NCBI GenBank assembly: GCA_020975725.1
Contig: QXJR01000013.1
Location: forward strand, 124,001-188,000
Length of the DNA stretch: 64,000 bases
Source of the DNA: Picocystis sp. L7
Taxonomy: Eukaryota; Chlorophyta; Picocystophyceae; Picocystales; Picocystaceae
Direction of reading: 5' to 3'
Under the pieces are notes generated by a model. That model was not told the origin of the DNA and ran no database searches. It was given only the letters and a program-made list of their open reading frames with translations. Position numbers and translations under genes: made by a program. Below are positions 18,931 to 29,900 of the stretch, piece by piece; within the stretch, counting starts at the first letter, position 1, and every line of letters starts with the position of its first letter.

Positions 18931-20739
18931 TCAGTTGTATGCCATGTACTTTGGTGTCGCAGAGAACTTCTGGTATCCCTTGATCACCTTGTTTACGGCA
19001 TCGAGGAAGTCTTTCTCGGTCACCGTCTTTCTCCTGGCACGGATGGCAAACATACCAGCTTCCGTGCACACGCTGCGAATGTCTGCACCCGTGCTATTGG
19101 GACAAAGGCGAGCCAAAAGCTCAAAGCGGATATCCCTTTCGCAGTTCATGGTACGTGCGTGGATCTGGAAAATCTGTGTCCTACTTTCGAGATCTGGCAG
19201 CCCGAACTCCACCTTCCTGTCCAGGCGTCCAGGACGGAGCAGGGCAGGATCCAAAGTGTCGGGCCTGTTTGTGGCCATTAGCACCTTGATGTTTCCTCGG
19301 GCATCGAAGCCATCCAGCTGGTTCACGATTTCAAGCATGGTGCGTTGCACCTCATTATCCCCTCCGGCCCCGTCGTCGAACCTTGCGCCACCAATGGCAT
19401 CCACCTCGTCGAAGAAGATGATGCATGCCTTCTTCGACCTGGCCATCTCAAACAGCTCCCTGACCATCCTGGCGCCTTCTCCTACATACTTCTGTACAAG
19501 TTCGCTGCCGATGACACGAATGAAGCAAGCGTCGGTTCGATTGGCCACGGCCCGTGCCAGCAGCGTTTTTCCGGTCCCAGGAGGTCCGTAACAGAGCACA
19601 CCTTTCGGCGGATCGATGCCAAGCTGCACGAACCTCTCCGGATGAAGCAGAGGGAGTTCCACCACTTCTCTCATGCGTTCGATCTGTTCCTTGCTCCCAC
19701 CGATGTCGCTGTACGTCACGTCTGGTTTCTCCTCGACGGTCATCATGGTGACGCTCGGATCGATCTTGGGCGGCAGCGGGATTTGGATCTGGTACTTGTT
19801 CCGATCCACGCTGTGTGCGAAGGAAACGTTCCGTCAGCCCGTCGTTCCGCGCGTCTCTTGGCTCGTTCGTTCGTCGATGTTCGCCAGCACTCACCCCACG
19901 CGCATCCCTTCTTCGATGTCCGTGGGCGAGACACGGTCTCCCAGTCCCACGACGAACTGCAGCGTTCGAAACACCGCTCCATCGTCAGCACCGGATTCGT
20001 CGTGCTCGCTCGCTCGAGAACCTCGTCACGTCCAGCCGCGTCGCGTACCTTGGCGATCTGCTTGACGTTGATGACGTACTTGGCGTCGTCGGTGTTGGGA
20101 TCGATGATTTTCGTGCATCTCGCGACCTGCGTTCGTGGCGTCGTTCCTGTGAGCATGTGATCTTGCAGAGATGCACGTGCGAGCTTTTCGCCTCTTTTCG
20201 TGCGTTTTCGCTTGGTTTCCTTCCTTCCCTTGGTGTCCGTCGTTGGCACGCACCTGCAGCGGTTGTTCTTCTTGCATGGCTTGTTTGTCCGAGACCAGGT
20301 CCCATTGGCTGGGTGCTGCGAGTCCTGTGTCCGATTCCTTGATCCCTGTGTTTTCGTCGGTGTTTTGGAACCGTTCCTTGGGTCAGCTTCCTCCTGTGCA
20401 GGTTGGTGTGTACCGTTTCGTTCCACGTTGGGTTCCGAGCACGCCTTTCCTTCGTGTTTCCCCTCGATCCTGCGTGTCTGCTTCCTCTCGTGCACCGTCG
20501 GTTCCGTCCCCCTTCTCCTCGTCTTTTTGGTTTCCATTCGCGGGTTTCGCATCGCACGCACCGCACAGGTCGTTCACGCGTTGTGCTTTGTCTTTGAGTT
20601 CTTGTTCGACGTTGCGTATGGCTTCTGCGTAGGGTCCGAGTCCGTAGGTTTTGAGCAGCACGATGTCTTCCTCGTCCAGGGGTTGGATCTTGATCTTTTC
20701 CTCTCCATCTTCCACGTCCACCTCCTTGATCGGTGCCAT
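18931..20739 (-). CDS. RPT1: 26S proteasome regulatory ATPase RPT1 (five exons)
   Basis: Five exons: 20562-20739, 20254-20324, 20049-20126, 19895-19956 and 18931-19810, giving 422 residues (human PSMC2 has 433). Exon 1 begins [15 protein letters not shown]; exons 2-4 encode [40 protein letters not shown] and the [10 protein letters not shown] stretch; exon 5 carries the whole AAA+ module (GPPGTGKT Walker [42 protein letters not shown]). The sequence preceding [19 protein letters not shown] identifies RPT1 rather than RPT2-6. The C-terminus is KYMAYN. Phases agree at all four introns (donors GTGCGT, GTGCGT, GTACGC, GTGAGT). It unfolds substrates at the base of the 19S particle. All four introns lie in the 5' part. 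Confidence 0.95.
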
Positions 20740-21159
20740 GCGCCTTGGATCACCTGGGCGTTCCGCTTCCGATCGAGTCCCACAACGTGTCCCACCCCCA
20801 CTGGTGCCTCGGTCATCCCTCTCCTCCCTGGGTGTCCCCTCCCAAGCACACGTGGGAGTTTCTTCTCTCCCTCCTCCCCCCGGGCGGGGACCCACGCCCC
20901 CCCCCCCCCCGGGCGAGAGAGAAGAAACTCTCCTCCCCCTGCCCGTGGGGGAGAGGAGGGAGAGAGGGGAGGGAGAGAGAGGAGGGAGAGAGAGGAGGGA
21001 GAGAAGAAACTCTCCTCCCTCGCCCGTGGGGGAGAGGGGAGGAGAGAAGAAACTCCCCTTCCCCCTGTTAGAGGGTGTGGGAGGGAGAGGGAGGGGGACG
21101 GCATCGGGTGGTGTGGTGCTGGGAGGTGGTGGTGTGGCGGACGTGGATCGTCCACGACC
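20740..21159. repeat. Purine-rich low-complexity tract in the RPT1/NDUFS8 divergent promoter
   Basis: From about 20855 to 21095 the plus strand is almost wholly built of GGGAGAGAGG-type and CTCCTCCCCC-type runs, with a C12-plus tract near 20890-20910 and repeated GAGAAGAAACTC blocks (around 20923, 21001 and 21044). Open frames through it are Pro/Arg/Ser-rich repeats with no family. A second simple repeat, GGGAAC/GGGAAT hexamers, lies at about 21255-21295, inside the proposed NDUFS8 intron. The stretch separates two divergent genes and may affect their promoter structure. Confidence 0.8.
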
Positions 21160-22097
21160 ATGCTACGTGCTGCGCTGCACAAGGGAAGAGGAGAAGGACG
21201 TGGGGTGCTGCGAGCGGCCTACCGGGCCACACAAGGACAAGGTGGGTCCACGGGAATGGGAAAGGGAACGGGAACGGGAATGGGAATGGGAACGGATGGG
21301 ACGTGGTCGAGAACCAAGGCACGAAAACCAAGACAGGCGAGGAACTGACGGCGGTGCCTGAAACGCAACGAACACCCGTGCCAAACCTGCAGAACAAGCG
21401 AAGAACAACATCAACGATGTCACGGACAAACCAGCACCCGACAACATGAAAGGAGGTGCGTGGAACCAACGAGACGAACCGTACGGCGGCCAACACCCCC
21501 ACGGCCGGGAAACCAACGCGACGAAAAACAAGTGCTGACGAATGCGCGCGGAAAAAAAAAACGCCGACGAACGACGGGTTCCGAACCTGCACCGCGCATG
21601 ATACACGGATCCAAGTGCTGGACGCAAGCATGCAAACCCTGTTCCTGACGGAGATGTTCCGTGGGATGTCCTTGACCCTGCGGTACTTCTTCGAAAAGAA
21701 CGTCACCATCAATTATCCCTTCGAAAAAGGACCCCTGAGCCCAAGGTTTCGTGGGGAACACGCACTGAGAAGATATCCGTCGGGTGAAGAAAGATGCATT
21801 GCATGCAAACTGTGCGAAGCCGTGTGTCCAGCACAAGCCATCACCATCGAAGCGGAAGAGAGAGAAGACGGGAGCCGAAGAACCACACGATACGACATCG
21901 ACATGACCAAGTGCATCTACTGCGGATTCTGCCAAGAAGCGTGCCCCGTCGATGCCATCGTGGAAGGACCCAACGCAGAATTCGCCACAGAAACACGCGA
22001 AGAGCTGCTCTACGACAAAGAGAAGCTCCTGGCAAACGGGGACCGCTGGGAAGCGGAGATTGCCGCCAATCTACAGAGCGAGAGCAGGTATCGCTGA
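21160..22097 (+). CDS. NDUFS8: Mitochondrial complex I subunit NDUFS8 (TYKY), 8-kDa Fe-S domain protein
   Basis: The conserved exon (about 21616-22097) encodes a two-cluster ferredoxin domain: [18 protein letters not shown] and [21 protein letters not shown], with [26 protein letters not shown] before it and RYR at the end, nearly identical to plant NDUFS8. It passes electrons through clusters N6a and N6b towards ubiquinone. A likely exon 1 is 21160-21241: it starts [15 protein letters not shown], a typical mitochondrial presequence, and ends at a GTGGGT donor in phase 1, which fits an acceptor at 21615 (CCAAG). That join gives 187 residues, shorter than plants (about 222), so an extra small exon between them is possible. 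The conserved part is certain; the 5' structure is not. Confidence 0.85.
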
Positions 22098-22232
22098 AGA
22101 AGCTCGATTGCATGCGCAGCAGTCGAAACCTGTGGTGTACAGTCGGCGCAAGCCGAGAAGACAAGTAAAAGACTGAAGAGAATGTTTCCTTACAAAACCT
22201 TATTCCTAGCTTCCGCGAATGCTCCGGATCCC

Positions 22233-25200
22233 TCAGGCATCAAAGTCCAGCAAATCGTTGATGAGGTTCAAGTGCGGGAATTCCTGCAAACCGGGGCTCT
22301 CGCCAACCTGTGGTGCTGGGTGCACCTGCTTCGCTTGCGACCCCATGGGGGTGGACTGTCCTTGCGAGGACATTTCTTGCTCTTCCTGGTGTGCTCTTAA
22401 TGCCTGCAAACCGGCCGTCCTACCCATTGCGCTAGAATCCCTCTCCTTGCCCCGTGCAATGGGAGATCCAGGAGCTTCTCCTCGCCCAGTCACCATCCCT
22501 GTCGCATACTGCGGAAAGGCGTGATGGACGGGCCTTGGTTGCTGTGCCATCATCCCGTTTCCAGGCTTCGGAGAGGACCCAGCAGTGGCAGAATGTGCGC
22601 TTGTCATGCCTTGCCCATGAAGGGTACCATTCCCCCGACCAGGGACCAAAGGTTGAGTTTGGGAAGCGGTCTGCAAGCCGCTGCTTCCTGGTTGGGGACG
22701 AGCCTGTGATACGACAGGTGCCCCCCGCTGCAACGGTATTGCCCCATACGGTCGGGGATTGGCCCTTGAATCAAGCTGACCGTCAGCAGCCGACGGAGCC
22801 ATTGTCGAGGTGAGGCCCTGGCGTGTAACAGAATCACTTGTAAAATTGCCGTTCGAAGCCGCAGCATGAGTTTGGGGACCGTTCTGTTTAGCCTCTTGTT
22901 TTAGGTTTGAAGCACCACCAGATTTCTCTGTCGTTCTGGTTCGCGATGGGGAAGCTCCAGCTTTGCTTTCACCTTGAGAAGACGTGGGTACCTGCTGCTG
23001 AGGAACATCAGCACCCAACTCCTCAAGTCTGGCATAAGCGACAGACAAATCGCTCTCCTTCTGCGCAAGCAACTTTTCCAACTTCCGAATATGCTCGACT
23101 AACACCGATTTTTTAGAAGCAAAAAGAGGGTCATCTCCCATGAGTTCACCTGGGAGGCCGTCGATGCTGGCATGACGTCCGTGCTGAATCGAAGTCGATG
23201 GCGTCTTCTTCGTCTGCGGTGTCTTTGGTGCACTCCCTTGGTTTTCCGGACTGCTGGACTTTGCTTCCTCGTTCTTGGTTGTTTTCTGGGCTTGGGCTTG
23301 GGCTTGGGCTGCTCTGCTCTTCTCCCTTTCTTTTTCTCTTGTGGCTCTCTCTGCTTCACGGCGGGCCCTCTCCTCCTGCTTCTTCTTCTCTTCCTGTTCA
23401 GCTCGCTGCCTAGCTTTTTCGGCCTCTCGTTCTGCTCTTTCACGAGCCTTGCGCTCCTCTTCCTCCTTCCTGATCCGAGCCTCTTCCGCTTCGCGCTGCC
23501 GTTGCTCTTCCAATTCTTGCTCCCGGCGCTCCTTCTGACGTTGCCTTTTCTCTTTCTTCTTGTCCTTCTTGGCCTTCTCAGCAGCTGCTTTTGCGGCTGA
23601 GCGTTCGCTTTCAATACGTTCTGCTTCTTCCTCTTCTCTGATGAGATCCTCTTGCAGCTTGAGGGCCGCATGTTCCCTGTATGCAGTCTCGAGCTTTTGA
23701 ATACATATTTGGGAGATCACAAAGATTTCCACAGTCTGCCTTCCTAGTTCAGCAAGCCTCCTTTCATCCCGTTCCACACTGTCTTTCCCAGCTTCTTCCC
23801 CCTTCTCATCCTTTTCATCGTTAAAGCGTGGGAGGGAATCAGCCGCCGCCGCTTCCAAGATGCGTAGCAGGTCTCCATTGACATCGAACTGGTTGTCATC
23901 TGGCGATAACTTGATGTAAGGAGACTTGGATTCTTCGTTGAAAGCACATCCAAGCTTGCCTGTGTTTGAAGGGTCAAGGGCCTTGCATCCACTGTGTAAA
24001 GCATCCATCACCAGCGTGGAAGTGACCTCTTTCTCGTTGAAGAATCGCTTCACCACGCTCCTCAATACACCGTCCGCTTTTTCGGTGGAAAGCTTGGACT
24101 TCTCTGCTGCATCCAGCTCTTCCCAGAAGTACTTCAGGCCTTGCATGTCCACACAGAGGTGCCCCAATGCCTGTCTCCTCTCTTCTATGAAACGGAAACA
24201 GATGCCTTCCACGTTGGTCAAGTATACCCGAACGAGCTCCCTCCTGTACTGTGCATCCAAGCATCGAAACGGGCGGGTGAGGTTTTCCCTGATGACCTGC
24301 ACTTGAGCTTTGATCACCAGCGTATCCGCTACGGTGAATCCATCCAGCACCTTGGAGAGTTCCATGAACTTCTTCCATCCCCAGTCGTGTTCCTTTTTGC
24401 AGAAACGATGGAGCGTATCGGAGTATTTGGATTTCTTCGGGTCTTTATTGACGACCGCAATGGTGAACTGTGCAAAGTGGCTCCAACCTGGCAGCAATTT
24501 GTCGTAGTCTGCCACACAGAGGAACAGCGACAGATGGTTGCACACGTCACAACCCTGCGGGTAAACGAGGATGTACCTGCGTTACGATCATCGAAATGAG
24601 TCAGTCTGTTGCGTTCTCCAGGCCGCCGACCCCGTCGTTTTTTCCTGTGTCGCTTCCTTGCTTGCGAGTCTTGTTCCCGGCCTCCTCCGACACCCGCCGG
24701 CGTTGCGCGTTTCGTTTGCGTATTTTTTCGTTTCGTTCCTTCGGCCACGTAGACGCGGACGCACCACTTGTAGTTTCCAACTTCGAACACGTTGCTCCTC
24801 AGTTCTCTTTTGCTGATCTCCGAGAAGTTCTCGATTTTCCAGGTGAACTTGCCGTAGAGTTCCGAGGGTTTCGGACCTGCGACGCGTCCCGTCGCACGCC
24901 TTGGTCAGCCTCGTCGCTTCTTCTCGTTTCGTTTGTTGTGGTTCGTCTTCGATTCCACTTTCCTTCCCATGGGATGGCGCGCGCGTTTGTTTTTCTCCCC
25001 TTTATTTCGCCTCGTGCTTTCGTTTCCTTCGGTTCTCTCGCGAGGTGTGACCCCTGTTCGGACGCACCTTCTTCCCACGGATCTTCTCCCCAGCAGGTGG
25101 AGGCGTTCCTGTCGAGGTTCTGTTCGTGGACATTGTCTCCATCTCCACATGCGCCGTCCTGTGCGACGGGAAGGGGTGCGCCGCCATCCCCTTCGATCCC

Positions 25201-25386
25201 TGGCTGCGCCAAGTCTTCGCTTCCTTCGCTGTCTCTCCTCCTCCTCCCGCCTTCTCCCGTCCGATCGCTTCCAGGTTCGCCCAGGTCGTCCGTGCACACG
25301 GACAGCACCCCATCTGCCCTCGTGGAGGCGTCCTCTCCCGCGTGTGCTTCGCCGCCGCCTTCGAAACTGGCGCTCGCCATCGCCAT
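22233..25386 (-). CDS. MATH-domain protein of the plant TRAF1/MUSE13-14 type
   Basis: Three exons: 25068-25386, 24765-24876 and 22233-24576 (phases 1 and 2, both donors GTGCGT). The product has 924 residues. Exon 1 starts MAMASASFEGGG and is acidic. The MATH domain spans the next junctions: PKPSELYGKFTWKIENFSEISKRELRSN, GNYKW, then YILVYPQGCDVCNHLSLFLCVADYDKLLPGWSHF. Next comes a helical region (VYLTNVEGICFRFIEERR), a long Glu/Arg/Lys coiled coil (about residues 430-590) and a Gly/Pro/Gln-rich tail. This is the layout of Arabidopsis TRAF1a/b (MUSE13/14), adaptors for SCF ubiquitin ligase turnover of NLR receptors and autophagy factors. In an alga the immune role is unlikely; autophagy or turnover is more likely. 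Confidence 0.88.
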
Positions 25387-25432
25387 GCAACACACACGAA
25401 CACACACGTCCTTCACGTACACGTTGCACCCT

Positions 25433-25545
25433 CTCAAACCCCACTCGAAAGTCCCTTCCCTCAAACCCCACTCGAAAGTCCCTTCCCTCAAACCCCACTC
25501 GAAAGTCCCTCTCTCCCTCAAACCCCACTCCACCTTCCCTCTCGG
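25433..25545. repeat. 27-bp tandem repeat in the MATH gene 5' flank
   Basis: A unit beginning CTCAAACCCCACTCGAAAGT starts at 25433, 25460 and 25487 (27-bp spacing), with a fourth, slightly altered copy at about 25518. It lies 50-160 bp upstream of the MATH gene start codon, so it is in the promoter or 5' UTR. It is short, recent and probably variable in length between strains. Confidence 0.85.
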
Positions 25546-26204
25546 ACGATCCCCACTCGAAGGTAGGTCGCTTTCTGCCAGACCCGAGTCGTGGTGCCTT
25601 GTTCCCTCTCCTTCGCATCCCAGACATGGTGCCCGTGGCAAACCGCATGCAGGCCGTCCTCCGTCCCACCCCCATCGGGCGAGTCTTGGGGGAGAGCGAC
25701 TCGTTCGGGATCTCGGGGGTCGATGGAAGCAAGAGGACCAAAGGTTCCAAGGGGCGAAGAGAGGCAAAAGAGAGGATCAAATGGAGCGAAACGAAGACAT
25801 TCCACGCATGGAGGAGAATGGAACAAAAAGCGCAAAGACAGAGGCAAGTGCCGTTCCGGAATCCTTGATGAGGACGGCAGTCAAGTTGGCACGCTCGACC
25901 GAGGGAAAGATGGCCTGTCACGATACAAAGGTCGGTTCTCTCCAAAACGAAGAGGCAACATAAGGATACCCACCAATGCATGCCTCCCATGGGCTTGAGA
26001 TACCTACACCATGGACCTCGCATCGGGCAAGGCTTCCCTATTTTCGTCTTTGACCCATGGTAATCGTCTCATTGGCAAACCAAGTGAACAATCCGCTTCT
26101 TCGCAACTTCCTTGTCCGACAGAGATCAAGCCCTAGGACGTACTCCTAACATGCTCATCAAGACATTGATCGTGGAGTTATGATCTCCGTGTACGGGCAT
26201 GCAC
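25546..26204. other. Intergenic stretch up to the retrotransposon, no gene seen
   Basis: This is about 0.65 kb of host DNA between the MATH gene promoter and element A. A short open frame (about 25626-25868, starting MVPVANRMQAVL) has no family I recognise and no conserved neighbour; I leave it uncalled. The last four host bases before the element, GCAC (26201-26204), are repeated right after the element at 42518. Confidence 0.55.
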
Positions 26205-26968
26205 TGTGGCGCTTGCGCGCCCACCTCCTTTTCCTGTGGCGCGAAGACGACGAGGGTGGTGGCGTCGGCGTGCGTTCGCGCTCGTTCGCTCGTGCGTTCG
26301 TGTCGCCGCGGTGCTCGAGACCGTTGGGCGGAACGTTGAGGAACGTTGTTGTTGTTCTCGTTCCCCTCCGCCGCAATTAATATTACATCTTAACTCCATT
26401 GGGTAATCCGCCCGTGGCTAAGCCACGTATTTATCCGGTTCATCGGCCACAGAGCCCTTATTAGAAAGGGGGACAAACCGGTCCCTATTCGGGTTAGTCC
26501 TGGCCCTGCATCCGCCTAGGGACATGGCTAAGGAGGACGTCCCAGTGAGGGGAAGGCAAGGGCCTTCCTTGGGCATCCGAGAATATTCCCTCATGCCTCC
26601 CTAGTACCTCCTGGTAGGTAGCGAGATGCTGCAAGCGAGGGAACCAGGGAGCCTTTGGCCAATGCGGAGTGATCATGGTCACAAGGGCTCTAGGTTCGGC
26701 CTCCAGCTTGCCTATCACGGAGTCAATGAGGCAACAGGGTGGGTGTACCCATAGGTTGCCAAGACTAGCCCATTCTTGGGCGAGAGCATTGGTCTCCCGT
26801 GTAAAGAAGGCCGGACATTGGGCATTGTTTGGCGAGGCAAACAAGTCCCAAGTGAATGGCCCGAATATAATTGAGAACCTCTCAAAAGCCTCACGATTGA
26901 GTGCATATTCCTCATCGTCGAAGGACAACCTCGGCAAGACAGGTGTCTCGAGAGGGCTGGGCGCAACA
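26205..26968 (-). repeat. 3' LTR of element A
   Basis: This is the 764-bp terminal repeat of element A on the downstream side (element reads right to left). It begins TGTGGCGC and ends GCGCAACA on the plus strand, giving TG...CA ends. The host bases GCAC precede it. The end of the pol coding frame lies inside it (26494-26968). Confidence 0.93.
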
Positions 26969-29900
26969 CCCTCCCGGACCACCATTAAGCGCAACTCAGC
27001 CCGATCGTCGAGTGGCTCTGGCGAGACGAGGGAAGCTTGGCCGTACACGGCCGCCACAGGATCAAATAGGATCGTGTGTGCGTCATCGGGACGGTAGGAG
27101 GAAGTAGTCCCGTCCGTCCACCGGATGACGTAAGCAGCGGGAGAAGATTTCGCCGCTTTTCGAAAGCGTTCCACAAGGCCAGTCCAAAACTCTAGGCGAG
27201 TTGAGCCGTCCATGAGCTCGAGCAAGAACCTTGCTTGCACGACTTGCCCAACCAAGTTCGTACTTGGCGGTTTCGCAAAGCGCGGTTTCCTTAGGCTAGT
27301 GTATGGCAGAGCGTACGGCCACGTATCCTTTAGGATGGGCCTCTTCTGGTGATAAAATTTGGACTTGTAGTGAGACACGCGACTCTTGTTACGTGCGGTG
27401 ATGCCTTGCTCGGGGAAATGCCCGAGGAGTTCCTCGATCTCACAAACGTGGTCGATGAGATCCGACGTTTCCTCTACGAACCCGCGATGTTCGTGAAGAG
27501 GGGCATCGGCGCTACAAGCAAATTGGACATAGTACCTAGGTGGAAAAGTGGTCCAATCACGTATGTAGAAGCGCTCTACCTGGAAACGAGTTTCCTCTGA
27601 TCCATTTGGGAGAGGAACCGTTTGAGGTTCAAGAGTAAGTTCGCGATGGGGGAACTTTGAATGGTCGCTCTCATGCCAGGGATGCAGTCGTTCGATATTG
27701 ACTGTGGCGGAATGTCGAGTGCCGTCGGGTAGGACCAAGCGGTAAGCTCCCTTTGGTAACACCTCCCCAATGGTGTACGGCCCTACAAAGTAGCTCTCGA
27801 GCTTTCCTTTGTCCCTGGAGGACTTCAGACCGCGTTGCAGTTTGACTTTGTCCCCGACGCGAAAGCGTCGAACCTGCCTTTGGCGGTTCAATCTATCTTC
27901 AACTTGTTTTTGATAGAGGGCGTGTCGTTTTTGCACTTGAGCATAAAGCTCTCGGCGAGCGTCAAACAGCGAATGGAGTCGCTTGCACGCAGGGTCTGCA
28001 TTCTCTCTTAGGAGGGAATATGTCCACGGCAAACTGGCGTTTGTACCGAAGAGAACGTAATGAGGAGAGTAGCCAGTGACTCTATGCACCGATGTGTTGT
28101 AGGAGAAGGACGCTGTTTGAAGCAGCTCGTCCCACTCTACATCTGGCCGTGATGTTGCCAATGCCCGAAGGGTGGATAAAAGGGTGCGGTGCTGCACCTC
28201 CACTCCTCCTTGTGTCTGGCTATGGTAAGGCGCGCCGCTTTTATGCTTGGCCCCGAGCTCGATCAGGAATTGATCAAAGAGCTCGCGAAATCGGGGCCCG
28301 TTGTCGGTGAGGACAACTCGCGGACTTCCGAACTGATGGATTACTCGGTCCATGAGCACCTTGGCAACGTCGTGCGTTGTCCAATCAGTGTGCATCGGGA
28401 AGTAGAGAGCGTACTTGGAAAACCGGCATGTGACGGTTAGTACCGCGTTGTGACCTCTCGAAGTGGCGGGAAGCCCGACAACTTCGTCTACCGCAATCGT
28501 GTGGAAAGGGTAGGGGAAGATCTCTTGCATGTGGACGAGATGCTTCGCGGGTCGATTGCTCGGCTTGAGGAGCTGGCAACGAGGACAAGTACGGACAAAG
28601 TCGATAATGTACGACTTCATACCTTGCCAAACAAAATGTTGTCGGCATTGCTCATAGGTGCGTTGAGCGCCAAAGTGGGCATCCGCGTGGACACGGTCCA
28701 CAAGTCGTTGTCGCACGGCAACATCATTCGGCACCACCAGGCAAACACGATCCGTCTCGGGATCGATGCGCCACACGAGGTTGTCACGAACTTCGTGCTT
28801 CGTCGGTGGTGAAGCTACAAGAGCCTGATAAGCTTTGTCTTTCTCACCTGCTCGTTGCACCAATGTATACAAATCTTCCTCCTGGGGGTCAACCGATGGA
28901 ATCTCAAGGGAACCACCCATAGCTCGAAGAGCTGGCCCGGGAGGCGGCTGAACGAGTGCTGGGATGGTGAGCAAAGGCATCGACCGCCGGAGGAGGTCTG
29001 CTAAGGTGATCAGCCTGAGATCAGTACCTGGGTTGACTTGCAACGTGGTGCGCACGGTGAGACCGGACGCAAGCCTATAGGACTTGGTAGCACGGGCGCA
29101 CGTTCCATTATACGTGGCCGAATGAATCACATGGGTGGAGGCAGGCAACCTACTAAGGAGTCGGTCGCAAGCGGGAAGGTCAAGGTGCTTCTCATCAGCG
29201 AGGAGCACTACGTGAGCCTGCGGGAGCCGCTTGCGGTTGGCTACCTCCGCGAGGGATGTTGTCTCAAAGCGGAGGGGACGGCTTGTACGCCATCGAACGG
29301 GGGCCTTAAGGCGTGCCCGATCATATTGCAGCATCCAACGTTCGCGAGCAGCTTTCGATCGAAAGGTACCAATGACCGCTAGATCGAGGGAGAGCATAGG
29401 CTCGATCAACAAGATCTCTTCCAAGGAGGGAATCAAGTCTTCCGCGGGTGGCCCAACATGGAGGACACGAAAGACTTGGCCCCTGTCCCAATCGGTGCGA
29501 CTGAGAGCGTCCGCTCCAGGGTTGGCGACGCCTTGACGGTACTGGACCTCGAAAGGGGTAAACTCAGCCAAGGCGTCTAGCCAGCGGATCTCCCGAGAGG
29601 AGAGTTGATCAGCATTCTTCGTTTGCAAGTATTTGGACGCAGTGTTGTCGGTTAAGACAGTGAAAGAGCGTCCTTGCAGAAGATGCTTCCACTTGACGAG
29701 ACTTTGCAAAATAGCAAGAGTCTCTTGCTCAGCTGTGGAGTAGTTGCGTTGGGCATCATTGAATTTTCGCCCATAGTAAGCAACCGGATGCCACTTGCCA
29801 TCCTCATGTAGTTGAGAAAGGATCGCGCCGGTAGCGATCTTACTAGCATCCGTCTCTACGCGCGTCTCTCTGTTCGGATCGTATTGGACGAGGACGGGCT

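Noticed and set aside
20855-21095. Repeat array considered as a CRISPR-like array
   Set aside because: Irregular purine runs without constant repeat and unique spacers; the organism is a eukaryote.
20200-21348. 382-codon open frame across the RPT1 5' exons and the purine-rich tract
   Set aside because: Low-complexity translation, antisense to true RPT1 exons. Only its last part (from 21160) is used, as a likely NDUFS8 presequence exon.
25626-25868. Short open frame next to element A (MVPVANRMQAVL...)
   Set aside because: No recognisable family, no splice partner and no conservation evidence available.
24470-25963. 497-codon open frame on the plus strand opposite the MATH gene 5' end
   Set aside because: It overlaps the MATH exons antisense and runs through tandem repeats; no domain, and composition is Ser/Pro/Arg-rich as expected of a shadow frame.
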